DNA from: DATNPH01 sp036703315
GTDB taxonomy: Bacteria; Cyanobacteriota; Cyanobacteriia; Cyanobacteriales; Coleofasciculaceae
Reading direction: 5' to 3'
DNA length: 34,631 nucleotides
Assembly (NCBI GenBank): GCA_036703315.1
Contig: DATNPH010000117.1
Location: forward strand, 1 to 34,631
The position numbers and the translations under genes are program-made. The notes beneath the pieces are model-generated. The model was not told the origin of the DNA. It saw only the letters and a list, made by a program, of their open reading frames with translations, and did no database searches. This document shows, piece after piece, positions 15,105 through 22,839 of the stretch (its first letter is position 1; every line of letters begins with the position of its first letter).

Positions 15105-16421
15105 TTAAACTTTTATTTTTCCAGTTACAGCATTAGATATTAGGGAATGCTTCAATTCAACGAGTGCTTGAATTTCCCTGAGTATTGATATTGTTATTTC
15201 TTGATGCTGACTTCCAACATCGGTAATTAAACTTATAATTTTCTTTTGTTCACTAATAGGTGGAATAGGTGCATAAAGACTTTTAATTACGTCTTGCCCA
15301 ATATTCTGCATTGATGAACTGGCACCATTAGCGCCAATTTCTATTTGCCGCCTTGCTGTTTTTGTTTGTAATAACAATACAAAGTATTCAGGAATAACTT
15401 TTTGCTTGTCTACTCGAACTCGATATAATTTGTCGCATAGTATCAACTTCTTCCGAGGATACAAAGCGCAAGCAGCACTCCCAACAAGCTCAAGTGTGTT
15501 TGCTCGACTAACGAGAATGTCTTCATGTTGAATCTCTAACTCTTCAATGGGCTTTAAATTAGGAGGTAAAACTTTATTCTCTCCTGGATTAAATTGATAT
15601 CCATTGACACAGCCTACTTTCAGTACACCCCACTGATTAACATCTGCTTGATAAGCAAAACATTGTGGTGACCAGCCTTGATCCATTTTCTTTATTAAAG
15701 TTTTTAGTCGAGCAATACCCCAGTGGGAAGGAATAATACCCATCCACTTTATGCCGCTATCATGCATAGGAGCATTAGGATTTAGCCCTTTGGTGACGGC
15801 TTGATTGATGAGGATGGATTTTTGTTCTTGCAGGAGTTCAATGAGGCGCTGTTTTTTTGCGATCGCTTGGTCGATTTCGGAGGTTTTGCGATCAAGGAAT
15901 TCAACAATTCTCTGCTGGTCTTCAATTGGAGGGCATATAGCTCTTACATCATTGAAATCCCCAGAATATAAGCGATAGAACCCAACCACAATTCCTCTGA
16001 CCCTTCTATTAAACTCTGAAAGATAAACAGGGGTTTTGAAGAGGTGTTCAAAGTATTTGGGAATCATCTTTGAATCACGGAGCCTAAAAACGGAGTAGTC
16101 AGGGCTAACTAATCCTTCACATGGCGCAGTTGAAAACACGCTCAAATGCGCCTTAAGCCTATTAAGAACAAGGTCGCCCTTCAGACACAGCCTTGCACCT
16201 TCATATGACTCAGATTGAAGCGTTTTATCCTCAAAATCATCACTTGGTACAAGACCAAACTTCTGACTCATACACAAGTGAGTCTCCTTGCCATCAAGAG
16301 AACGTTCATTTTGTTCTCTAAAGAGAAAGCGATTGCGAATTACTCTCCAATGAACTGGGATTTCGCCTAAATCTGGAACTTCGCTCTCCTTATAGCTCTC
16401 GTATCTTGAAAGGTTCAGCAT
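15105..16421 (-). CDS. hsdS: Type I restriction enzyme, specificity subunit
   Basis: 438 aa from ATG 16421, which shares one base with the hsdM stop (TGATG). Two target-recognition domains are evident: residues about 18-170 (opening GEIPVHWRVIRNRF) and about 228-400 (opening GIIPSHWGIARLK). They are joined by the conserved central helix (174-212, DRKTSEIDQAIAKKQRLIEL), with a matching C-terminal helix. It sets the methylation and cleavage target of the complex. The target sequence cannot be read from the protein. Confidence 0.93.
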   Translation of the reverse strand: MLNLSRYESYKESEVPDLGEIPVHWRVIRNRFLFREQNERSLDGKETHLCMSQKFGLVPSDDFEDKTLQSESYEGARLCLKGDLVLNRLKAHLSVFSTAPCEGLVSPDYSVFRLRDSKMIPKYFEHLFKTPVYLSEFNRRVRGIVVGFYRLYSGDFNDVRAICPPIEDQQRIVEFLDRKTSEIDQAIAKKQRLIELLQEQKSILINQAVTKGLNPNAPMHDSGIKWMGIIPSHWGIARLKTLIKKMDQGWSPQCFAYQADVNQWGVLKVGCVNGYQFNPGENKVLPPNLKPIEELEIQHEDILVSRANTLELVGSAACALYPRKKLILCDKLYRVRVDKQKVIPEYFVLLLQTKTARRQIEIGANGASSSMQNIGQDVIKSLYAPIPPISEQKKIISLITDVGSQHQEITISILREIQALVELKHSLISNAVTGKIKV

Positions 16422-18757
16422 CAACTAACCTCACCAAAACTCACCAACCGCTTCAACAACCCTTCCGTTTCCTGCTCTAACTTCAAAATCTCTGCCGTCA
16501 CTTCCTCCAGCGACCTCAGCGGCTTGTGCTGATAGAAATACTTGTTAAAGCTAATCTCATAACCAATCAGAGTCTTATCCAGTGCAATCCACGCATCCTC
16601 TACATGGGGTCGCACCTCCCGCACAAAGTAAGCGTGAATATCATCCTTCAACGGCACATTCTCAGTGTCCCGTAGCTCACTATCCGACTCATACTCAATC
16701 CATTGTCCTGGTTTCTTCCCTGCCCAGTAGCCAAAGTCTTGTAGGTGTTCCTCGCTGGTGTCCAGTTCCACTAACAAATCGGTCAACGCCTCATCTTTCA
16801 GCTTGTGAACCTTCTTGATCACCTTTGCCGCCGTCTCTTCCCGCCAACTCACTGCATTCAAAAGCTGGTTCTTCTCACTGGCTGAAAGCTTGATCGCCAG
16901 CTTCTTAATAGCCGCCTCCACCTTCGCCGAAAACTCGTTAAAGTCCAGCCACAGGTCTTGCCCCACCTCTGCCATGAGCTTTTCGCCCACAGCCATCAGT
17001 CCCCGCTGAGTCTCCCAAGTCTTCAGAGCCAACAGCGTATCCCGTTGTTTCTTATTGAGTTCGATTTCTTCCTGCTCCAGATGAGCTTCAATGGTGGCTT
17101 TATGCTCCGTCAGTTCGCTGTAAATCGCATCGCCCCATTTCTCATACCCCCACTCCATCACCTCTCGCAACGCAGGGACAAACCGCAGAGCCGCTAACCG
17201 TTCTGGTGTAAACTGAGCCGCTAGCCGCAACGGACGCTCAATTATCACCTTGTAATAGCCAAAGTCACTGTTATCAAACACCTTAGAAATGCCCTGGTTT
17301 GGCATTTCCAGGTAAAGATGGGTAATTTTATCAATATGCTCGGCTGAAAACTCGCAGTTCTTCGCCCCCAGATTCTTCCTCAACTTCTGGTAGAGTTCCG
17401 ACGCATCAATCAGTTGCACCTTGCCCTTCCGGTGTGGCGCTTTATTATTCGACAGTACCCAGATATAAGTGGTGATGCCCGTGTTGTAGAACAAGTTGTT
17501 AGGCAACTGGACGATCGCCTCTAGCCAGTCATTCTCAATGATGTAGCGGCGAATATTGCTCTCCCCGCTGCCTGCATCCCCCGTAAACAGCGACGACCCG
17601 TTATGAACCGACGCGATCCGACTTCCCAACGGACTGTCCTTCAGCGGTTTCATCTTGCTGACCATATCCATCAGGAACAGCAACTGTCCATCCGACGATC
17701 GCGGCGTTGCCGGAACCGTTTCTTCAATTCCCTTGAAGTTTCTCAGCACCACCTGAAAGCGAGGGTCAAGCACCTCCTTACCATCCAGGATAAATTTCTG
17801 CTCTGACTTATAAGACTTGCCATAAGGCGGGTTTGACAGCATGAAGTCAAAGCGCATTCCGGCAAACTCATCGGTTGACAGCGTTGAGCCAAACTTGATC
17901 TTCTCCGGGTCATTGCCCTTGATCATCATGTCTGACTTACAGATCGCATAAGTTTCCCCGTTCACTTCCTTGCCATAGAGGTAAACCGATGCCTTAGACC
18001 GAATCTCACCTTCTGGATTGATGATAAAGTCCTGAGACTCCGTGAGCATCCCCCCAGACCCGCACGCCCCGTCGTACACGGTAATCACCGGAGGCAACTG
18101 CTCCTTCACCGGAATAAACAGCACATGGGTCATCAGCTTAATCACTTCACGAGGGGTAAAGTGTTCTCCCGCTTCTTCGTTATTCTCTTCGTTAAACTTG
18201 CGGATTAACTCCTCAAAGACATAGCCCATGCCCAGGTTGCTCAGTCCTGGTAGTTTGCGCCCATCTGGGTCTACGGCATCTTTAGGGCTGAGGTTGATAT
18301 AAGGAGAGGTAAACTTCTCCAGCACATCCAACAACACATCCGCCTGCACCATCCGCTTAATCTGGCTTCGCAGGTCAAACTTGTCGATAATCTCCTTCAC
18401 ATTGTCGCTAAACCCATCCAGGTAAGCGTTGAAGTTGGCATCAAGAATCTGGCGGTTGTTGGTTGCTGTCTTGACCAGCTTCTTCAGCGTCCAGTCCGAC
18501 GTGTTGTAAAACACATAACCCGATGCGTCTCTTAGAGCAACCGGATCGAGCGTCGTAAAACCCGCTACCTCTATTTGAAAGCGTACCTCTTCTAAGACAG
18601 CTTCCTTCGTCTCCTCCAGCAAGCAATCCAGCCGCCGCAACACAAACATGGGTAGGATTACATCCCGGTATTTCCCCCGCACGTAGACATCTCTCAAGCA
18701 GTCATCGGCGATCGACCAGATAAAGGAAACGATTTTGTTTTGTAGGGAGAGATCCAT
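16421..18757 (-). CDS. hsdM: Type I DNA methyltransferase, M subunit
   Basis: 778 aa from ATG 18757 (a TTG one codon upstream is less likely). The HsdM N-terminal helical domain is about 5-150. GEHFTPREV (198-206), SAM-binding motif I DGACGSGGML (230-239) and catalytic NPPY (310-313) show an N6-adenine methyltransferase. The usual DPACGSGG appears here as DGACGSGG. The C-terminal extension of about 200 residues is longer than in the smallest HsdM and contains charged helices. First gene of the operon. An 8-bp palindrome (18790-18811) lies in its promoter region. Confidence 0.95.
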   Translation of the reverse strand: MDLSLQNKIVSFIWSIADDCLRDVYVRGKYRDVILPMFVLRRLDCLLEETKEAVLEEVRFQIEVAGFTTLDPVALRDASGYVFYNTSDWTLKKLVKTATNNRQILDANFNAYLDGFSDNVKEIIDKFDLRSQIKRMVQADVLLDVLEKFTSPYINLSPKDAVDPDGRKLPGLSNLGMGYVFEELIRKFNEENNEEAGEHFTPREVIKLMTHVLFIPVKEQLPPVITVYDGACGSGGMLTESQDFIINPEGEIRSKASVYLYGKEVNGETYAICKSDMMIKGNDPEKIKFGSTLSTDEFAGMRFDFMLSNPPYGKSYKSEQKFILDGKEVLDPRFQVVLRNFKGIEETVPATPRSSDGQLLFLMDMVSKMKPLKDSPLGSRIASVHNGSSLFTGDAGSGESNIRRYIIENDWLEAIVQLPNNLFYNTGITTYIWVLSNNKAPHRKGKVQLIDASELYQKLRKNLGAKNCEFSAEHIDKITHLYLEMPNQGISKVFDNSDFGYYKVIIERPLRLAAQFTPERLAALRFVPALREVMEWGYEKWGDAIYSELTEHKATIEAHLEQEEIELNKKQRDTLLALKTWETQRGLMAVGEKLMAEVGQDLWLDFNEFSAKVEAAIKKLAIKLSASEKNQLLNAVSWREETAAKVIKKVHKLKDEALTDLLVELDTSEEHLQDFGYWAGKKPGQWIEYESDSELRDTENVPLKDDIHAYFVREVRPHVEDAWIALDKTLIGYEISFNKYFYQHKPLRSLEEVTAEILKLEQETEGLLKRLVSFGEVS

Positions 18758-18789
18758 CAAGAGCTGCCGTAGTTTAGTGCTTTAGTTTA

Positions 18790-18811
18790 CATTGGCATCT
18801 GCGTGCCAATG
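18790..18811. promoter_or_regulatory. Perfect inverted repeat upstream of hsdM (operator candidate)
   Basis: CATTGGCA (18790-18797) and TGCCAATG (18804-18811) around a 6-nt centre, 32 bp before the hsdM start. Position fits a repressor site or a leader hairpin. No regulator gene is adjacent. Confidence 0.45.
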
Positions 18812-18935
18812 CATTTTAGTCCTGGCTATTAGGTTGCCCTTTTCATTATCAATCCCAGCTAGGACACTCCCGTCTAATGTAACTCTCTAAGCACTAAGAA
18901 GCTCTAATTCAGACTAAGTAGGGGATGTTGGGGTA

Positions 18936-19104
18936 GGGGTCACAGTACCAAAACGGGAAAACTACCTGGTGTACCAAAAAACGAACCATTAATGGTACGC
19001 TGACCCCTTCCGCTCAAAATCGTCACTACATCCCCTGGCATTTGTACCAAAACCCGTCTATTTATCTGTGTTGCTCTACTTCCCTCACTCCAAGTTTTTG
19101 GTAC
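18936..19104. repeat. GTACCA repeat cluster with 15-bp imperfect inverted repeat
   Basis: GTACCA occurs at 18945, 18971 and 19044, and its complement TGGTAC at 18993 and 19099. The outer part forms an inverted repeat, 18936-18950 with 18993-19007 (13 of 15 match, GGGGTCA ends). A 12-bp palindrome ACCATTAATGGT lies at 18985-18996. The rest of 18812-19305 shows no gene. Possible operator array, iterons or remains of a small mobile element. Confidence 0.5.
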
Positions 19105-19305
19105 TCACCAATTGAAGAGTTTGTAAATCTGAGCTAAAAAACCGAAAAATTTTCCTCTAACCTAAGATAGAGCGACCCAAAAAAACTTACATATTTCGGG
19201 GAATTCCTGGGCAGAAACTTTTCCTCTACCTAATGAGCTAGCTCTTAGGAAAGAGAATCACAGCTTAAATTGAGTGCCATTCTGAAAAAAAATGGCAGAA
19301 CACAC

Positions 19306-19608
19306 ATGATTGACCCTTCATTATTTCACCACCCATTAATGCAATTTGGAATTAAAGCGGATAACAGTGAGGAAGAATCAGTAGATACATGGACAGCTTG
19401 CGCCTTCTGGCTTTATCAGGCTGCCTGTGGCGATAAAACTGCTATGCACCTTGCTATCGAACTCATCAACGGAGCCAATCCACTGATTGATGCCAAGGCT
19501 TTAATTCAGCGTTGCCAACAATTGGATAAGGCGGCGATTCGCCAAGCAACTGTCCTAATGAATAGCCAATTAACAAGTGCGTTCGACAAAGCTTTTGAGA
19601 ATAGCTAA
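19306..19608 (+). CDS. Hypothetical helical protein, 100 aa
   Basis: Start chosen at ATG 19306; the longer frame needs a TTG at 19270. Composition is helical (LYQAACGDKTAMHLAIELINGANPL, DKAAIRQATVLMNSQL). I do not recognise a family. A strong terminator at 19677-19721 follows, and the GTACCA cluster lies upstream, so it is an independently controlled single gene next to the repeat region. Confidence 0.6.
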   Translation: MIDPSLFHHPLMQFGIKADNSEEESVDTWTACAFWLYQAACGDKTAMHLAIELINGANPLIDAKALIQRCQQLDKAAIRQATVLMNSQLTSAFDKAFENS

Positions 19609-19676
19609 TGTATCAGGCTCACCAAGCGTCCTTTGTGAGTTCTAGAATCATTAGCGCTTCGTCATAAATTGATAAA

Positions 19677-19721
19677 TTGAACCCGCTCAAGTAGCAGCTA
19701 TTGCGGGTTCAATTTTTTTTT
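19677..19721 (+). terminator. Rho-independent terminator
   Basis: TTGAACCCGC (19677-19686) and GCGGGTTCAA (19703-19712) form a perfect 10-bp stem with a 16-nt loop, followed by nine T. Confidence 0.9.
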
Positions 19722-19856
19722 GGGTTGTGGTTGGCTTTTAGCGGAACAACCAGAGGCCCCGAATTCTGTCTACCAGCATCAGCAGCACCGACCCTCAGCA
19801 TCAGCAGCGCGTTCACCCTCGTGAACGTTTTTGAATATACGTTGCTGTCTGGAGAG

Positions 19857-19948
19857 CCGATTTGCCGGAATGCAAACCATTACCAAAATTACGTTTGAGG
19901 TTTTTTTAACGACAAAATTTGCCGTCATGCTAAAAAAAATTATATTGA
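19857..19948. repeat. 92-bp direct repeat, copy 1
   Basis: Begins CCGATTTGCCGGAATGCAAA and ends near AAATTATATTGA. The second copy is at 20295. The two are nearly identical at both ends (first 22 bases and the AACGACAAAATTTGCCGTCA block) and differ in the middle. The start has a small dyad, TTTGC/GCAAA. Confidence 0.75.
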
Positions 19949-19987
19949 AGTTAAACAAAGCATTTAAAAGTGTGGCACCGACGTGAT

Positions 19988-20009
19988 ACTGGTTTGGCAC
20001 TGGTTTGGC
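19988..20009. repeat. Two tandem 11-bp repeats (ACTGGTTTGGC)
   Basis: Two exact head-to-tail copies at 19988-19998 and 19999-20009. The 11-bp period equals one DNA turn, as in protein-binding iterons. Confidence 0.65.
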
Positions 20010-20033
20010 AGTAAATAGGGTATAGCAGGCTAG

Positions 20034-20059
20034 GACATAACGAAATAGTTTGTTATGTC
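20034..20059. repeat. Inverted repeat GACATAAC / GTTATGTC
   Basis: Perfect 8-bp arms (20034-20041 and 20052-20059) with a 10-nt loop, between the two 92-bp repeats. Possible regulator site or nick-region hairpin. Confidence 0.55.
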
Positions 20060-20125
20060 ATGAAATTCTTGAGAATAGCTATCAATACCTGAGTGATTTA
20101 AAGTGCCAAAGGGGTGCCACAGAGA

Positions 20126-20169
20126 TGTCAAGTGAGTGTCAAGTGAGTGTCAAGTGAGTGTCAAGTGAG
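20126..20169. repeat. Four tandem 11-bp iterons (TGTCAAGTGAG)
   Basis: Four exact copies at 20126, 20137, 20148 and 20159. Iterons of one helical turn are a hallmark of plasmid origins and copy-control sites. Confidence 0.8.
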
Positions 20170-20294
20170 TAGAGCAAACGCCGCCTCCTTCAACTGGTAT
20201 TTCCGATATTTCCTACAATTAAAATCCTTTCCAGGCTTGGGCTTCAGGGCTTTTTCCCCAAAAATTTGCTACAATGCTGTTTACGGTTCGTAAT

Positions 20295-20386
20295 CCGATT
20301 TGCCGGAATGCAAACCCTTAGCCAAATTGCACTTAAAGGTTTTTAACGACAAAATTTGCCGTCATCCTAAAAAAACCTATATTGAC
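20295..20386. repeat. 92-bp direct repeat, copy 2
   Basis: Second copy of the repeat at 19857, 438 bp further on. The two copies bracket the 11-bp iterons and the inverted repeat at 20034. Confidence 0.75.
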
Positions 20387-20693
20387 CTATATTGAACTGA
20401 AATAACATTGTGGCGAGATTGGGTCAGGCTCGGACTAGAATGGGTCAAAATTGAGTCAAAAGCGTAGTAAAACAAGGTAGATTAAAGCCTAATAAGTTGG
20501 TTAACGGCGTTTTGACAAAAATTTAAGAGATTAAAAAGCCGCCCAAAGGTGACACAATCAAGACCTTAAATGGCGCAATCTTGACCTTGAGTTGCCCGAA
20601 AAACACCCTCTTTCATACCCTTAAACGAAAGACATCAACGCCTGTAAGTGGCTCGGTGACGGGAATAGCGCCATCTTCAAGTGTCTCATGCGC

Positions 20694-20802
20694 GGCGGAA
20701 GCACCCGGAGGCTACCACTAATGGGTTTCGAGTAGCCCCCCAAGAAGGTGTACTCACTACACCTTTTTGCCCCGGTGGGGTGGGCTGCGCCCCTCTTCCG
20801 CC
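20694..20802. other. Nested stem region upstream of mob (oriT or structured RNA candidate)
   Basis: GGCGGAAG (20694-20701) can pair with CTTCCGCC (20795-20802). Inside are GGCTAC/GTAGCC (20710-20737), AAGGTGTA/TACACCTT (20745-20765, 5-nt loop), CCCC/GGGG (about 20770-20780) and GGGC/GCCC (about 20782-20792). Together they draw a multi-branch junction that ends 84 bp before the relaxase start. It may be the oriT of MobV or a leader RNA. It does not match any structured RNA I can name. Confidence 0.5.
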
Positions 20803-20886
20803 ACCTGAACGGTGTCTCAGACAAAAAGGTTGCGTTCGCGCGGAGCGGCGTCCCCTTGAGGGCGAAACACGTTCAATAATCGAAGT

Positions 20887-22581
20887 ATGCCTTACGCGAT
20901 CGCACGCATTGCCAAACTTAAACGGGGGAATCTCGCTGGGAGTGCCAGTCATTCGGCACGGCAGCGATACACACCGAACGCCGACCCCAGTTCACAGAAT
21001 ATCAGGTTCATCGGCAGCGATGACCCATTAGAGAAACTGGACGCGCTAGTACTAGCAAAGATTGATGAACACAAGCAGAAGCGCAAAATCCGTCCCGATG
21101 CTGTGTACTGTGTGGAGCTGTTGCTAACCGCATCCCCTGAATACTTTCGACCACTCGACCCATCACGCAGCGGTCACTATGATGAGCAGCGGTTAAAGGC
21201 TTGGCTTGAAGTCAATCGCCAGTGGCTAAACCAGAAGTGGGGCGACCTGATTGTGCGAGGTGAGCTTCATTTAGATGAGGCGACACCGCATATTCATGCT
21301 TACCTAGTACCCAAAGACGAAAAAGGACAGCTCAACTGCAAAGCACTGTTCGGTGGTCGGGAGAAGATGAGAAAATTCCAGGATGATTATCACGCCGCCG
21401 TGCAACGCCTGGGACTAGAACGAGGCATCAAAGGCAGTCGGGCACAGCATCAGGACATTAAAGATTTCTACCAGATTGTCAACGTTGGTCGAGATTTAGA
21501 CAAAGAGGTAGACCCGGAACTACTCCTCGCCAAAGCCGCCGATCGCGAGCGCGCCCTTCAAAAGCGTCAGGAGATGGAGCAGACGGCCAAATCCCTTGCA
21601 CTGAAAGTTGAGCAGTTAGAAGCAACCAATTCCAAGCTAAAGACACTTGCGGACCAACTACGAGACCTCCCGCTGGAAGAGGTGGCATGGCACCTGGGGC
21701 TGGATAAAGACCAAAAAAATCGGTGGAAGGGGCGCAACCACAACATTAATATAGATGGTGGGAAATTTTACGATTTTTCTTCCTCGCGGGGTGGAGGCGG
21801 TTCAATTGACTTGGTGATGCATGTTCGCCAATGCCCTTATAAGGAAGCTCTCGCCTGGTTAAAGGAGCGTTTTGGGTCAGAAGGGATGCTCCAGGGAGTG
21901 ACCCACCACGCCAGATTAGAAGCTATCTTTCTTGCCCAGACTTCTTTGGCGAGCAAGTTTAAGCCGCCTCAACCAGAAGAGAGTCAGTGGGAAAGGGTCA
22001 GAGACTACTTGCTATCCTCTCGGAAGCTCCCAGACTATCTAATTGACTCTCTCCACAGCCGGGGGGCAATTTATGCTGATTCAAGTCAAAACGCAGTATT
22101 TCTGATGCGAACCAAAGAAAGGGAGGTTGGAGGAGCTTTTTTGTATGGAACGGCAGGAGGCAACGACAACCAATTGATGGGGTATGCCGACAACACGTTG
22201 CGGCACAGCAGTTGGTTCGTATTTCAGATGGGCAAGTCTGATGGAGACCCTGTAGAGCGAGTGGTAATTCTCCAGTCTCCCATCGATGCTCTATCCTTCG
22301 CAGCATTAGACAGAACTCAGCAAGAGAAAAGAACCCTGTATCTGGTTGCTGATGGTAGGAGGCAGTTACCTATGGACTATCTCTTTGATAAAGAAGTCGT
22401 AGTCGCCTACTCCAGGGAGGGAGACGATTTAGCTAGAGAAATCAAGCAAATTGTCCCTCACGCCAGGAGGCATCGACCCAGAGGAGAGGATTGGAACGCT
22501 GACTTGCAAGAGCTTTATTTGAAGGAACCGCCCCAGCACCAACAGAAATCCAAACATCCATCCTCCCTCGAACTTGATTGA
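20887..22581 (+). CDS. mobV: MobV-type relaxase with degenerate primase/Toprim C-terminus
   Basis: 564 aa. The N-terminal relaxase (about 1-200, Mob_Pre family) has HSAR at 22-25 (the position of the catalytic His of MobM-type enzymes) and the metal motif HLDEATPHIH at 128-137. It would nick oriT and pilot the strand during transfer. A coiled-coil link (about 210-262) is followed by a DUF3991/primase-like domain (about 265-330, with FYDFSSSRGGGGSIDLV) and a Toprim-like domain (about 455-525). In the Toprim the usual acidic residues look changed: ILQSPIDALS (Q463 in place of Glu) and VVVAYSREGDD in place of the DxD-type motif, so primer synthesis is doubtful. ATG 20887 follows the structured region. 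Convergent with rep. Confidence 0.88.
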   Translation: MPYAIARIAKLKRGNLAGSASHSARQRYTPNADPSSQNIRFIGSDDPLEKLDALVLAKIDEHKQKRKIRPDAVYCVELLLTASPEYFRPLDPSRSGHYDEQRLKAWLEVNRQWLNQKWGDLIVRGELHLDEATPHIHAYLVPKDEKGQLNCKALFGGREKMRKFQDDYHAAVQRLGLERGIKGSRAQHQDIKDFYQIVNVGRDLDKEVDPELLLAKAADRERALQKRQEMEQTAKSLALKVEQLEATNSKLKTLADQLRDLPLEEVAWHLGLDKDQKNRWKGRNHNINIDGGKFYDFSSSRGGGGSIDLVMHVRQCPYKEALAWLKERFGSEGMLQGVTHHARLEAIFLAQTSLASKFKPPQPEESQWERVRDYLLSSRKLPDYLIDSLHSRGAIYADSSQNAVFLMRTKEREVGGAFLYGTAGGNDNQLMGYADNTLRHSSWFVFQMGKSDGDPVERVVILQSPIDALSFAALDRTQQEKRTLYLVADGRRQLPMDYLFDKEVVVAYSREGDDLAREIKQIVPHARRHRPRGEDWNADLQELYLKEPPQHQQKSKHPSSLELD

Positions 22582-22592
22582 GGCGAGCTTAA

Positions 22593-22736
22593 ATTCTAAT
22601 TGTGCCTCAGGAACACAATTAGAATCCATCAACGCTACAAGGCGCAAGGGGTAAAGATTATTTCAAGCTTTGCATGGCACTTGGTTGCAGGAATGCTACC
22701 CTTACCCCTTGTTAAATTCCAGTCGCCCGGAATTTA
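22593..22736. repeat. Three hairpins between mob and rep
   Basis: ATTCTAATTGTG/CACAATTAGAAT (22593-22625, 12-bp stem), CAAGGGGTAA/TTACCCCTTG (22645-22711, 10-bp arms) and TAAATTCC/GGAATTTA (22713-22736, 8-bp stem). The first follows mob directly and may be a terminator for both convergent genes. The other two may be regulatory or origin elements. Confidence 0.55.
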
Positions 22737-22839
22737 GCAACGGCAAGGGCATCCGGCACGCTCCACCAAGCGTGAGACAATGAGAGCTAGGTGGCGAACA
22801 CTGGCGAAAGATTAGTTCTGGTTATTGGGTTCGGAGCGA

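Larger units (their letters stand above)
19722..20886. other. Long noncoding, repeat-rich region (origin/oriT candidate)
   Basis: No gene is supported over about 1.2 kb. It holds a hairpin CGTTCAC/GTGAACG (19810-19827), two copies of a 92-bp repeat, tandem 11-bp repeats of two kinds, an 8-bp inverted repeat and a cluster of nested stems before mob. This density of repeats next to a relaxase gene is typical of replication or transfer origins. Which of the two it is cannot be told by eye. Confidence 0.6.

Noticed and set aside
20126..20169. CRISPR array.
   Set aside because: Repeats are 11 bp, head to tail with no spacers, and no cas genes are near. They are iterons.
20681..21031. 116-aa plus-strand ORF and 88-aa minus-strand ORF over the mob start.
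   Set aside because: They overlap the relaxase N-terminus containing HSAR, and their upstream part is the stem region rather than protein-like sequence.
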